Part shown: positions 1 to 13,500 of the stretch, one piece after another
How the letters are laid out: each line of letters starts with the position of its first letter
How positions within the stretch are numbered: the first letter of the stretch is position 1
Assembly: GCA_963971405.1 (NCBI GenBank)
Contig: OZ020486.1
Location: forward strand, 5,146,001-5,210,000
Length of the DNA: 64,000 nt
Source: Psococerastis gibbosa
Lineage: Eukaryota > Arthropoda > Insecta > Psocodea > Psocidae
Reading direction: 5' to 3'
The notes under the pieces: model-generated
What the model saw: the letters and a program-made list of their open reading frames with translations, nothing else
Told to the model about the DNA's origin: nothing
Databases searched by the model: none
Translations under genes and position numbers: made by a program

Positions 1-60
1 AGCCTGTTTATTAACTTGAGGCACTCTAAGGGCAGATTCCTTCACCTCAGTGAACATCAC
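1..60 (-). repeat. Partial SINE (family S1), cut by window edge
   Basis: Matches the tail-proximal part of the S1 SINE at 549-903 (TTAACTTGAGGCAC and GGGCAGA blocks) in the same orientation. The remainder lies outside the window. Confidence 0.6.
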
Positions 61-531
61 TACACATCGACATCACTGCACTTAACTTATGAACAACCCT
101 ATTGTAGGATAACAAAAATCAGGGTTGCCACTCGCAAAAATATTGAAAATTGAAATGCACCTATCTCCATAAGTTAAGTACTGTGATGTCCCGCGCCAGA
201 GGGCTATTTTTTCTATAGGAAAGTTCTCCACAATGATGATATCATATCTAAATGGTAAATATTCCTCCCGACGATGTTTGTGTTTTTTTTTTTAAATAAA
301 GTTCAATCAATAATTGCGGCCAAATCAGTGTTATATAGACGGGCAAGATGAATATTTCATTAAATATTTGATTTTGTACACCTGTAGGGTATTTCCCTAC
401 CCGCTGTCTCAACAGCTTTACACTATAAATAAGACAGCAACGAAAATTATAAAACGTTCACCCCAGAAAAATAAGTGCAAAGAACACCTAAACGAAAACT
501 TTCATTTAAAAAATGAAACAGTGACTACTTA
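61..531. other. Intronic AT-rich stretch
   Basis: No gene or repeat recognised; CTCCCGACGATG and a T run near 280 only. Confidence 0.5.
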
Positions 532-548
532 GGCAGGGCAGGCTTACT

Positions 549-903
549 GTTGTTGTTGTTTCTAACGCCTGCTTTCAGCATTTCTGCTTTAAGCAACCAT
601 GTCAGCCTGGCGGGGGGAGTGAGTCTGTTTGTTAACTTGAGGCACCCTAAGGGCAGACTCTTTCACCTCGGGGAAAGGGGAGTTGACTAACAGGGTGGAC
701 CTCCTGATTATAGTGGATTCCGAACCACTTGGGGAACATGGTAAAGTCACACGATTAAATCGGAGGTGACCAGGACTCGACTTATACTGCCTGAGCGAGT
801 TATCATGTCCCACCAGGTTCCCCTGCCAACGCTGTGCACACTACCAAGTTGCCGCAGTTTGAAACATGCTCTGCTCTAATGGAATCAACATGGTAAGGCC
901 GTT
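549..903 (-). mobile_element. SINE family S1, copy A, with 17-bp target-site duplication
   Basis: About 355 bp, oriented minus, ending in an (AAC)n-type tail (seen as TTGTTGTTG on plus at 549-560). Flanked by perfect direct repeats GGCAGGGCAGGCTTACT at 532-548 and 904-920, as expected from LINE-driven insertion. Internal TCGAGTCCTGG resembles a Pol III B box, suggesting a tRNA-derived head. Lies in the KDM5 intron beyond exon 6 as seen here. Confidence 0.8.
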
Positions 904-959
904 GGCAGGGCAGGCTTACTTATTGCAGTGACTTCCCAGGTAGTGAGACTTTTTTGGAA

Positions 960-1290
960 GGGCAAGCAAGATCGACTATTTATCACATGGCAAGAATGGT
1001 AAAGCGGCTGAGATGCCTTTCATCAGAGGACTAGTAGGGAAAGGATTAGAAATTAAGTGATGACCAGAGTTCAGGATAGAAGAACCATTGGTGGAGAAGA
1101 TAGCGAGGAGCCACGTAAAGAGAATAGATAAAAGCAGGTGAGCGAGGAAATGATTGGAAGAAGAAACAGAGCGAACACGAAGAAGAGGAGGACTGAGGAC
1201 GATTTCAGAAGAGTGGGACTAACACCAGAGGAAGTGCTGAATGATCACAAGTCAAATCCGGCCAACTGGCTCACTGACGATGATGATAAT
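960..1290 (+). pseudogene. Possible LINE 3' ORF remnant
   Basis: DFRRVGLTPEEVLND (about 1200-1245) resembles the DLRR.GLTPEEA tail of RTE-type LINE ORF2 proteins. The upstream part is degraded and a GAT-rich low-complexity run follows (1277-1310). Confidence 0.3.
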
Positions 1291-1338
1291 GATGGCGATG
1301 ACGATGATGAAGTATGGAAAAATATGATGAGCGCTTAC

Positions 1339-1551
1339 CTTCATCAATGCAACTGACAACACGCCAAAACTCCCTCTCGACCTCCGCAGTCGTGACATCG
1401 TAGCCGTGCCGTTGGAAATAACTGTTTTTGAAATCGTCAGCGATTTGACCAAACTTTTGCAGTGTATACTCCTGAGGGGCCTGCTCGAAACCAAAAGCTT
1501 CCACAGGTTTGCTTACTTCCAGGGCAACGCATTGCGGACATCTCCAGTCCC
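1339..1551 (-). CDS. KDM5: KDM5 exon 6: end of PHD1 and pre-JmjC segment
   Basis: Acceptor TTATTCAG precedes 1551; donor GTAAGC follows 1339. It encodes GDWRCPQC (last PHD cysteines), [23 protein letters not shown]-like helix residues and [13 protein letters not shown], which lead directly into JmjC in the family. Phase 1 out. The next exon would lie left of position 1. Confidence 0.92.
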
Positions 1552-4500
1552 CTGAATAACAAAACATTCGTGAATTATTGCATATTGCCAACTGTCACAA
1601 CACCGTAATCTCGTTAGTATGTAACCTCTTATTCTTCTTCTTCATGGCTGTACAGCCATTAATGGGGTTATTCAACAACACTTCTCAAGTGATCATAGTT
1701 TTCATGACGCACGACGCTCCACTATCTACGAACTCACTCACAACTCGCAGAGGTCTGTTTCTAATTCATCCCTTCGTGGACGTTCCCGTCATGCTTGCTT
1801 TGTACATTTTACTAAGCAAGCGGTTTTCATACATTCTTCGTACGTCCCACCAACCATTTTAGAAGCGCTGGTAGTGAACTTGCCCGACAACACTTCACCA
1901 GTCATCTCGGTTTTTCCCGACGCTTCTCTGTATACGAAGTCACAACTCGCAGAGGTCTGTTTCTAATTCATCCTTCCCGCGGTTTCCAGGACGTCTCGTG
2001 TGTCGTCTTCCCGTCATGCTTGCTTTGTAAATTTTATTAAGCATACGCTTTTCATACGTTCTTATAACCCAGCAGTCGACATCACGTAATTCTAGCTTTG
2101 ACCGGCATGCGGTCTTCAGACTCTCTTGCAACATGCCCCACCCATCTCAGACGGATTGATTGAAAACTGGTCACAATAAACCGGAAAAGATCGAGGTTCG
2201 CGACTCAACAAACACAGAAACATTTCCGCCGATCACACAGCCCAACCCTACTACTACTATACCTTCACCCAAATAGTGTACCGCTAAGGCTCATATGGGT
2301 TGTCAAGGCAAACAAAGGGGGAAATGTCGAAGGAAATGTGACTAAGTTGTAGAGTTGCAAACATTAAAAAAAAAATAGATTGGAATATGTATACAAATTA
2401 ACAATTCAACCATTAAGGCTGACAAGAGAACCGCATGCGCAGAAGTTCTACGCCCTTGACCTAGTACTGCTGGAATCGATGATTGCCCGCATCGGGTGGC
2501 CCTCTTAATAGCTTTAATTTGACTGCATTGAGCTTATGGCGAGAACCTCCCGATTACGCTGGGTCACAAATACATGGAATCGTTGATTGGGTGAGCTGTG
2601 GATGGCTATCTTGCTAGTCTGGGTATAACACCTTCTTACATAATGAAATCAGCTGTTCACCCTTCAATTAGTCTTATTGCTATGTAACTGCAAAGGCTTT
2701 CACGGCCGGAGTCGAATGAAGAACCAGTAGAATCCGGGTTGATAGGCCGTGGTCGAAATACAATATACAATACAATACAATATTTATTTATTTCCTTCAA
2801 TACAATACATTTTTACAATTATTACATTTTTTCATGGTAAGGGCTCGAAGGGATAAACCCGCGCTGAACCCTTAATTTATTGAAATTTAAAATAGAAATT
2901 ATTGAATTAAGAATAAAAACTAACACTACGTGATCTACTAACTACTTCTAACTAAACTAAACTAAACTGACCTTATAGTAAAATTAAATATAATTAACTA
3001 AGTATGCTTATGTTAAACTAATTTATTATAAACGATGATTGATGGCAATGTAATAATTAAGGAAAGTATTTTATGAATTTAAGGGAATATGTTTAACTTT
3101 AAAAGAAAGTTTTACGGTAGGTATATTATTAGGTTTTTATTATTGTTAATATTGTGCTATAATTTTCCTTCAGAAATTTAGTAATGGCTGACTTGAATTG
3201 GTTGAGTACGGTTATTGATTTTATATGTTCAGGAAGAAAGTTGTAAAGGGCAATAGAAATATAGATATGGGAATGCTTATAATGTTCTAAGTTGGGTTTA
3301 ATGGCTTTGAGGTTGCAACCGGCACCAAGTCTGGTATTAACACCATGTTGTACCAATTCTAAACGCCCATCTATAGTTCCAAGGCGTTTTAATCTATACA
3401 GAAGGAGTTGTTGAAAGCGAACTTCCATGTACCACGGCCCATCAACCCGGATTCTACTGGTTCTTCAGTCTTATTGCTGTAAAAGTATAATTAATTCATT
3501 ACTAATAACTAATTACCTTCGGGAACTTCCAGAAGTGGAGGCATAAGACAGTGCGTGTGATAACTATCGTCACAACCGTCACATAACAGAATAAATTCTT
3601 CTTTGTCGCCCTTCTCACAAGTTTTACACGTATACTTGTCAAGCGGGTCAAAATAGTTGACTTTGCGACCACGCGTTTTGCTCTCGCAGCTCTTCATTGT
3701 TGGGTCATACCCTGAAAGCGGTAATTATTTCACATTATTTTTACGCCAACGCAACGGCCTTACCATGTTGAATCCATTAGCATGTTTAAAGCTGCGGTGA
3801 ACTTGGTAGTGTGCACAGCGTTGGCAGGGTAACATGGTGGGACATGATAAAGCGCTGAGACTAAACCAGTCCTTCTACGTGCGTGTCGAGTCCTGGTCAC
3901 CTCCGAATTAATCGTGTGACTCGTACCATGTTCCCCAAGTGGTTCGGAATCCACTATAATAAGGAGGTCCACCCTGTCAGTCAACTCCCCTTTCCCCGAG
4001 GTGAAAGAGTCTGCCCTTAGGGTGCCTCAAGTTAACAAATGGACTCACTCCCCCCGCCAGACTGACAGGGCGTTAGAAACAACAACAACAACACATTATT
4101 TTTACTGCAACTTAGATACTATATTGCAGACTTGTTCTCACTATGCAAAACTGTATGTATGTATTTACAGAATATACTGTATGTTTTTTATCATTGGCAG
4201 TAACTCTTAGGCCACTTCCAGACTCCTTCCCGTTCTCGGTTAAGTCGAGCTACGCCTGTTACCATGTCAATTGTTAGCATGTGGGATGTAAGTTTGCCTC
4301 TTGGAACTTACAGTCAATATGGGTTGACATCGAGCAGTGAACCAGTTTGTAAACGGCTAGAAATGCATTTGGAAACAATACTAATAATATCAAAATGGGG
4401 TCGTTGTTAGGGCAAGGTACAATGATGGCCACTACAAGCACGTCCATAAAAAACCCTCCACTATTTCATAATGTATCGATATTGCAGTCTTTGTACCTTA

Positions 4501-7500
4501 CCCTAGCTGTCAGGAACCTCTCTTTTTCCCGGAGCCATATTTCACGGCTCTGGCTACTCATGAATCTTCATGGCAGGCCCGTCCCTAGTCTGTACGGGTA
4601 CCGGGACAATAGATTCCCGGGCCTAACCCAATGGAGCGATGGCCAGGTGGTAACGTGCTTGCACTTTTGCGAGTCATTACATGCCATGCGATCGGAGACG
4701 GGTAATAACCTCCAGAGGCGACAGAAGAGGTCAATCGGATACATTCATTAAATTGTTAGTATGCGATTAACCTTTTTTTAAAACAATAAAACAAAAAAGA
4801 ACAAAAAAATTAAATAATTTCATAGAAAAGTCTTGGTCTCAAGTTGCTTAATAACAAAATAATAAATAATGTCCTGAAGGCCTTTTTATGGACCTAGGCC
4901 CATAGGTCCCTTGTCCAATGCCAACGACCGCAATGGATTTCGGACACTATTTGTATTGCTCCGTATGAACTTTTGGCCATTGGCAAACTGGTATACGTCC
5001 TCAATGTCAACCTACACCAAGCGATAATGGACAAGCTGAGACAAGGTTACCATTAACAAAATGAAAAAGGCGAAAACCAAGTACAGATACGAGTCCTCTC
5101 AAGTTGCTTACAAAATATTTGGAAACTAGTGAAACTAGTGAAGATATATATATATATATATTTAATTTGTTTTTAAAGTCATAAATTAATGAATTCTGAG
5201 GTGTTTAAATAAGAGATTAGATGTTTGTTTAGCATATGTTTCGCGTATTCCTTCTGTTCTAAGAAAAGGTTAGACCCTATATGTGTGGTTTCGTGCACGG
5301 AGGACCACACAATCTGTACAATACCGGCCAGTGGTTTTAGCCTGATAGTACAGAGAGGGATCTCTGTCTTAATACGTTAACACTCAGGTATATAACAGTA
5401 CCCAGAATGTTCGGTAATGCAATGGGATCATTAATTATATTATACATTTTATGGTTTGCATACCTGGTAATTTAGGTCCAGCGCCAAAAAATGCGAGTCG
5501 TAAGAGCTCCTTACTTTTCTTGGAATCTTCTTTGGTCACCTCACCACCTTCCTCACCGTCGGGCTTGCCAAAGCAGTTGGCCGAACGGCGATTGTAGCGC
5601 CCCGTCACCTTTGGTGGCTTTATTTGCTGCCTGCAACAATGACAACAGAATCAAAAACAGAGAGTGGCGTATAAGAAACAACGCCTCAATAGGCACAATA
5701 TGCAATAGAGAAGACAATGGAGCCCATTTTATAAAAGCGCTACGTCTAAGATGGCTGGGACACGTATGAATGTCAGAACAAATGCCGTACAAAATGTACA
5801 AAGCATGATGGCAAGATGCCTGCAGGGACGACAACAAAAACCGCTAAGAGAACGAATTATAGACCAGCCCTAGCGAGTTGCGAGTCCGTAGATGGAAGAG
5901 AATCATGCAAAACCGCGATGCCTGGAAGTACACATGGACGATTCTCGCAGTTGCGATTTCCCGACGTCTTTGCCACTGTCCGGATAGGACCTGGTGAATG
6001 GTTGGTACAAACCAACAGAGTCTACTTCAGAAGAGTTCTGTGATCTGGCGTGTCTAGGGGAAACCCCTGCACTTACGTGCGGTCGGCTTCACGCCAGCTA
6101 CCGAAATCCTCAAGAAACTGACAAGAAATCTTCCGCTAGCCCCAAGACTACAATAGAAAAGACAAAAGAATTGTCCGTGGAAACAAGACCTAAATTATGT
6201 ATAATAAATTAAAAATTAAAATAAATACAACCACCATTCTAGAAACAGAAATTACTATAACTTTCAACGGTCTGCAGGTTGTTCATGGCGATTGGTATTT
6301 ATTTAATCCTGGGGTTAAAACTGTAAACAAACAAATTATGAATAGCATTTTCCATTATAAAAGAACCGGTCCGAGTTTACTCGAACATGCTTTCCAATTT
6401 ATCAAAATTAGTAGATCGAGAAAATGAGTAATTTCATGGTAAATAATTTTCCTATGGTTAAATTTCCCATATCTCGGGGGGGGGGGGGGGGGGTGTCCAC
6501 CTGACGTCACTGGAGGTGAGGTAAATTCTAGATAGGTCAGACCAACACATTACCACACAGCAATACTGGCAGGGCACGCAATGCATTTCACCGTGAATTT
6601 TCTATCATTTCTTCAAAAAACCTTTTTTTTTACCAAACCAAATACTTTTCTGGGAAAGCAACCTGTCCGGTTTCGTTACTCAATTTAACACCTAAAACAT
6701 ACCTGAAGGTAGAAATCATCGATAGAAAGGTTTCGCAGAAAAATTATTTTTTAATCATTTTTCATGAAAATTTAGTTATTTTTGTTTTTTTTTACCCCCA
6801 GAAGCAAACTATCAAGGGGCAAGCGACCCCCCGCATTTCGTTAACATTAATAACGAAAACAATATATGTGAATTTAAAAGAAATCCTTGGAACCGTTTTT
6901 GAGAAATAATTTTTTTAGACGTTTTTTGGAGTTTTTTGAGAATAAAACCCCCCCAAATTAAGTTAGCCCCAAATAAAAAAAAAATTTCCGAGGTATGATT
7001 TTTGTGAACCTACATGTCGAATTCCATCAAAATCGACGGAGTAGTTTGCCCGAAAATCGACGCACAAACAGACAGACATTTCGTAAAAACCACTGTTTGG
7101 GTTCCTGGGACCTTAAAACGTGTAAATCCGTTGAAATCTCGGAATTGAAAATTTCGACCGTCACACGCTTTCCTTATACTACGTATAAATTGGAAAGCAA
7201 TATCTTGTTTGCATTTTTAATACCAGGGCATTAAATAAACCCCGGTATTATAATCGCCATGATCAGGCTGCAGTAGTACCAAAGCTAATCTGTGAATAGC
7301 ATTTACCTGCAGGAATGGCTACTCCTACTTGCTGCGAACCTCTTTAAAACACCTACCATAAGTATGCCAAAATTGTAAGTGATGGTCCGCACACTTAATC
7401 TCTACGATCAATATTTCATTTGTAATATTTGCTTTAAAGACATAGTGGTGGAGTCCGAATTTGTTTTAAAAAATGCCTACGGCCAAACCAAGTTTAATCC

Positions 7501-10500
7501 ACCAGAACAGAGCCTGTTCCAAAAAGCAGCAGCAAACATGGTAATATACACAGGGTTGGCAGGGGAACATGGTGGGACATTATAACTCGCTAAGACCACC
7601 AGTCAAAAGTGCTCGTTGACGCCAGGTCACCTACGAAGTAATCGTATGACGTTATTATGTTCCCCATGTGGCTCGGAATTCACTATAATCAGGATGTTCA
7701 CCATCTCAATCGATTTCCCTTCTCCTTGAGTTGAAGGAGTCTGCCCCTAGGGTGCCTCAAGTTAATAAACAACTCACTCCCCCCCGCCAGGCCGACAGGG
7801 TTGCTAAAAAAAAAAAAAAAAAATTGAACTAACCTAGACAAAATACCATGCGGCGTATAACTCGTGCCCTCCATCATTTCAACAATAATCTCGGATTTGT
7901 CGTCAAGTTTATCAGGCTTGACTTCAGACACCTTCTCCTCGGCCGTCCCACTCTCGTCCATCTCTTCCCCTTCCCTCTGTTTCTTGGTCGGCTCCTGATC
8001 TCCCTCATCATCGCTCAAAACCACGATTTCTATCGGTATCGGCCTCTTCACGACGTTCTTGACGTCCTTTTCAGTCTTGAACTCCTCCTTCTTCTCCTCC
8101 GGCTCATCGTCAGTCTTTTTCAGTTTCAACTGGCTAAACACGTCGAACGGGTGCAAGATTTTCATGTAGTGCATGCGCAGTATCTGCGGCAGACTCTTGT
8201 TCGGGTCGAATCCCATTGCGACTGAAATTCTGTTCCATTTTCGCTCTTTGTCCACTAGCGACTGAAAAGGAATAAGAATATAAGAATCAGCCTATTGACG
8301 AATAGACACAATGAGGTGTTAGGATCTTGCGGATTTTTTGCCCAATCCACGTTCAAATGGGGAGAATTTTTCTCGCTTACATTTTGATTTTTTTGATAAA
8401 ATTAAACATAAAAGTATTATCAGATTAGCAATAATAGTGACTAAAATAAAGATAAATATGATGGTTAAAATTAATCATAAATATATATATCGGGTCCGGG
8501 TGTATATTCAATATACAATGACCGTCTCACATAATTGCCAAATTCCATCAGACTAGCAGGTATTTCCTTTCTGACATCTCTAATTTCTGACATGTAAACG
8601 GTCATTGAGACCATTGTTAAGCTTCACAACTCAGAAGAGGGTGATACGATATCTCTGTGGTGGGCTGCTTAGAGTCGCATCATGTCGTCCACATTTCAAG
8701 ACTGGGGATTCTAACGGTACCATCTCTCTATGTTCTGGAGGTGTGCACCTATGTAACAGTGTATGGCACCTTGCCTAGACTGGGCGACACTCATGCCTAT
8801 GATACTAGGGGCAGGGATGACCTTGTGATCCCTAAACATGGATCCAGTACGTTTGAGGTTAATCCAGCCAATGCAGGTGCTAGATACTTACAAGGGCTGC
8901 CTAGGAACATTAGAGATGGGAAGAAATGACGGCTTTCAGAAGTAAACTAAAGGGGCACCTCATAGACCAATGTATGTGGAGGACATGACGTGGAACTAGA
9001 CAGCCGATGATTCTCAGTGCCGATATTACTACTATAAAACCATAAACAAAAAATAACAAAAACTTAGAGTTTTAGAAAAACTTGTTATAACAACCCGAAT
9101 TAGTAAAACCCAAATAATCGTTAAGAAATTAACTTTGTCTAAAACTAAAAAAGTTTTTGTTATTTTTTGTTTATTAAAATGAAATGCCACGAAGTCACGA
9201 GTAATCTAATTATGTATACTATAAAACCATTACCAACAACTGGGTTGTCTTTTTTTAGTATTTCATTTATTTATTGTTATTAGGGCTTCGTTTTTTGAAA
9301 CGCCAATTGTATTAATTTTGATGGCTCAATACAGAGATATTCCTTTATATTCTATTGTCATAGTTGAAATGGTACTAATCGCCCTATTATATAGGTATGA
9401 TGCACATGTTTTTTTTTGGCGTCGGCGATGGAGAGCCATCCAGCCACTAGTGTGCGACATTAGTCCGGTTCATTCCTAAATAGTTTTTTTTACTGTTTTT
9501 TAAAAAAGTATGTTAAGCATAATATATTGTTGAGATGGATGTTTCTAGAATTGAAAGTACAACCCAAAGGCAGAATAGTTCGCACACCTCAAAAATTAAC
9601 AACTCCTGTTTTTTTTTAAATAATCATAATAATCTTATTATGTGATATTATAAAGAGTACATGCTATCACTCGATAGAGGATATGATTAAGTATATCTAG
9701 CTACATTTACTTCAAATATAAGAAGTATGGTCAGTTCAGAAAAAAAAATTTCTTTATCCGTTTGTGAGGCATATTAGTTCGCACACTTTTACTGAACCCC
9801 CTTTGGGCTAAATAAAGGCCAAATTTTATTACAGAAAATTTACACTTCTGTTTTTATGTTTAACACCTGAAAAGTGTTGAAAAATATTGTAAAAGTACTA
9901 AGTAATCTACAAAAATGCCTAGGGAAAAACCAATTTCTGAAGAGACAAGGAAGAAGATCATATATCTTCACCAAACCGGCGTATCTGCGAGGAACATTGT
10001 TCAGCAGCTGCTTGTACCACCTTCAACAGTGCAGTCAATTATCAGCCTGTTCCGTGAAAAAGGCAGCAGCCATCCTAAAGGAAAGACAGGCCGAAAAACT
10101 CCCATTTCTCTGAGAGAACGCAGGCACCTGAAAACCTTAATTCTTCTAAATAGGCCCGGAACGGTGAAGGAAATCACTGAAAAGTGGAGGGTGGCTATTA
10201 TTGAAGCTGTCTCTGTAAGAACTTGCCGAAGGGTCATGAAGGAAATAGGTTACAAATTGTTTTCAGCGAAGAAAATGACCGCGCTTTCAAGGCTCAAACT
10301 CGAAGAAGGTTACAATGGACTGGAAACTTTTCAAAATGGCCCAAAAACCGCTGGGAAACAATTATTTGGTCCGATGAGTCACGCTTTGTTCTACATATGG
10401 GCAATCAAGGACCCAAAGTCATCAGGATGAAGCCTGAAGCTTATCAGCCACAATGCATAAAACATACGGCCATGTTCCCAATGACCCTAAGTATTTAGAA

Positions 10501-13500
10501 ATTCTATTACCGTCGTTAACCGTCTTTACCGTCGATAAATGCCCTACATCCCGATGGCAATTTTGTATTTCAGCAAGGCGGGGCCACTTGTCACACTACA
10601 AATTCTGCTAAACAGTGGTTTGGTGAAAAAAACGATTCGGTTTTGACATGGGTCGCTAATAGCCCAGATTTGTCACCAATTGAAAACCTTTGGCTCATCA
10701 TGGAGAAGCTTGTAGCCAAAAAGAGCCCGAAGACAAAGGAAGAACTGAAGAAGGCCCTCCAAGATGTGTGGAATGGCATTACACAAGCGATGTGCAGTAA
10801 AAGTTTTTCTTCAATGCCCAAAAGAATTGCCACTATTATAAAAAACAAAGGAGGGGTATCGCAGTACCGTTAGACAATTCACATTGACTGTGCGAACTAT
10901 TACGCCTCCCAAGTTGTTGAAACAAATATTAATCCTGGATTGTTCATGTGTATTATGTTTGAAGTTTATGGTGCTAGATATACTTTATCATGTCCTCTAG
11001 CGACTGACAGCAAGAATTCTTTATAATATTATCTATTAAGTTGATTATTAATTTTTTTTTAAACAGGAGTTATACATTTTTGAGGTGTACGAACTATTCT
11101 GCCTTTGGGTTGTAGATTGAAAGGTCTGACTATGGAATTTGGGAGGCAATTTAGGAGGACTGTACGTTGTGCTGAGTACGATGGACATTCTATTATAATA
11201 TGCTGTAAGGTTTCAGTTGACCCCGGACAAGTGTCGCACATGCCACTGGGGTCCCTACCTATCTTCCACAAGTACCTCTTCGTGAACCCGTGGTCACTTC
11301 TCAGCATTGTAATAGTCATATAAAATTTTTTAGTGAGTGGTGACTGGTAACCTTTAAACCACGGGGGCAACAATACTTTTGGGAAGATCTCCTTATACTG
11401 GTCCTAGCCACTTCACCAACAGTGTCTGTCTTATGTGTAAACCCAAGTCGGACGGGGGACATACTGAGTCCTGCGTGTCAATGCACCTACGACGGGTGGC
11501 TTCCTTGGCCAAAGCGTCTGCCATCTCGTTCCCTACGATCCCAATATGTGTCTTAATCCAAATATATTGGTGTTCCCATCCTTTACTAGCTAGCTGTTCC
11601 AGAAGGGCCAGTATGTCAATCTCTGGCTTTATAAAATCGGATCTCGGAGAGATGTTCCCAAATTTCTCCGCTAAGCTCAAGGAGTCAGTCAAAACACCAC
11701 TTTTTTACTGCGGGCTCCCCTTAATGCTACAATATATTCCATCGCCATCTGATTGACAACTAATTCCGCGGTATAAACGGACGCAAAGTCTGCTATGCGA
11801 AGGCCTCTTTTTACTTCTATTTTTTCTGTATAAAAGGCGCTACCTACTTTTCCGCACATTCGGAACCCATCACTATATACATACAGGGCGATGCACATGA
11901 TGTACAGCATAACCAAAACTTGCTTTGTTAACTAAATAAAAATTAAAGGGAACCTCACTCAATCTATTGTTGGCAAATAATGATAAAAAGCTACAGCTGA
12001 TATAAAAAGCCTTAAAAGTTAAAATACTGAAAAAATTGAACAGCTCAAAAAATATGAAGAAAAACTTACCAACCCCCCGTTTTCATCTACTAGATTATAT
12101 AGAACGTAAAGATCCAATGTTCTCTTTTCCACAGTCGGTATTTTTAGGGGTATCCCTTGCAGACGCCAGTACGTCGCGATTTGATCTAGAAAATTCAATT
12201 TGACTCTTGTCTGCGCCTCCAATTCGTTGAGCCGCTGCATACGAGGGGTAAACTTAAATTTGTCGACGTCGACTGCGAACGGAGGCTGCCAGTCGGGTGG
12301 CGGCTTAATTTTACATATCCCAAACTTTTCCGCTACATCTCGTATTTTATTAATATACCTGCAAACAGATGTTCACCATTAGTTCCACGATCCAACGAAC
12401 GCGCACTAAAAATTGATTTTTTTTAATTACCAGCAACAAAAAGCATTGAAATGGGTTAAAGGAAATTGCACTGTTTCCATCTTGAAAGTTGAAATTAAAT
12501 GACAGATAAGGCTGGCTGACGAACTTGATCAAGACATTGGTATGATTAATGATTAATTTTTGTGTCACGTTTCATCAAAATCGGATAATATCAATGCATC
12601 TACCTATCACATTATTTTCACTTCGACTGGCCACCATCTTGAAATCGATGATTTGTCATAAAGTGTTAATTAACATTATCGTAGATAAAAATACAGACTA
12701 TCCGTCACATCTCTCTGCGACAAATATTGACTGATGATTTTGAGTGTTTGATCGGTCGCCTATGCTGGTTCACGAACGTGATCAAGACATTGGTATGATA
12801 AATTTTTGTGTCAAGTTTCATCAGAATCGGATGAAATGTACGGAAGCTAGTGTTGACTAGTTTACTTACAGTACATACACACATACTTATAGTGCACACA
12901 ATAAAACATTTTAAGGTTTTAGGTGGCCAGGGGGTCATGAAATGAATAGTTATGAAGAAATTTTTCGGAAATTGAACATTGGTCGTTTCATCCCCCTCCC
13001 CGCACATTCGACAGGTTGGGCCTCCTGTGTAGAGATTTAAGTTAGCCTATGTAGGTGTTTTCCCAGACCACAGTGAAACCCGTGAATAGACCAGTCGCCG
13101 CCCTCAGCTCTGTCCTACTTGTTTCCCTGTCCATCACTTACTATGGCCCTCAGTGCCATGCTAGCTCTTTTTCTGTTGTTCAGAGAGCCAATGCAATGAA
13201 TGACCCCCCCCCCCTGTTCTCACATTGGTTACCCCTACTTCTGGCCTGAGCTTCCAAAAACATTACTTACGCTAAGGCTAAGATTCCAAGCGTGGGGCAC
13301 CTTGGCTACTACCCGACAACGATAGGATGGTACTTAGAACACTTACTAATTCCGATTATGAAAGTTTTTGAATAAATAAAGAGTTCCAAGTGCCATCCTA
13401 TCGTGGTCGGGTAGTAGGTTAATGTCCTATTGAAAAAAGTGTCAGTCGCATTGATTGAATCAGACTCAGCGGTTCTAAGAGACTAATTGTAGTCAAAGTA

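Noticed and set aside
1138..1356. Acidic-protein gene (Asp run) on plus at 1.14 kb
   Set aside because: The start would be GTG, the Asp run is a GAT-type microsatellite, and the frame overlaps the end of KDM5 exon 6.
2717..2765. Hammerhead ribozyme (GGGTTGATAGGCC...GGTCGAAA resembles CUGAUGA...GAAA)
   Set aside because: Stem II could form, but the core reads TTGATAG instead of CTGATGA and no stem III is evident; the partner copy at 3432 and the copy at 40951 do not keep GAAA.
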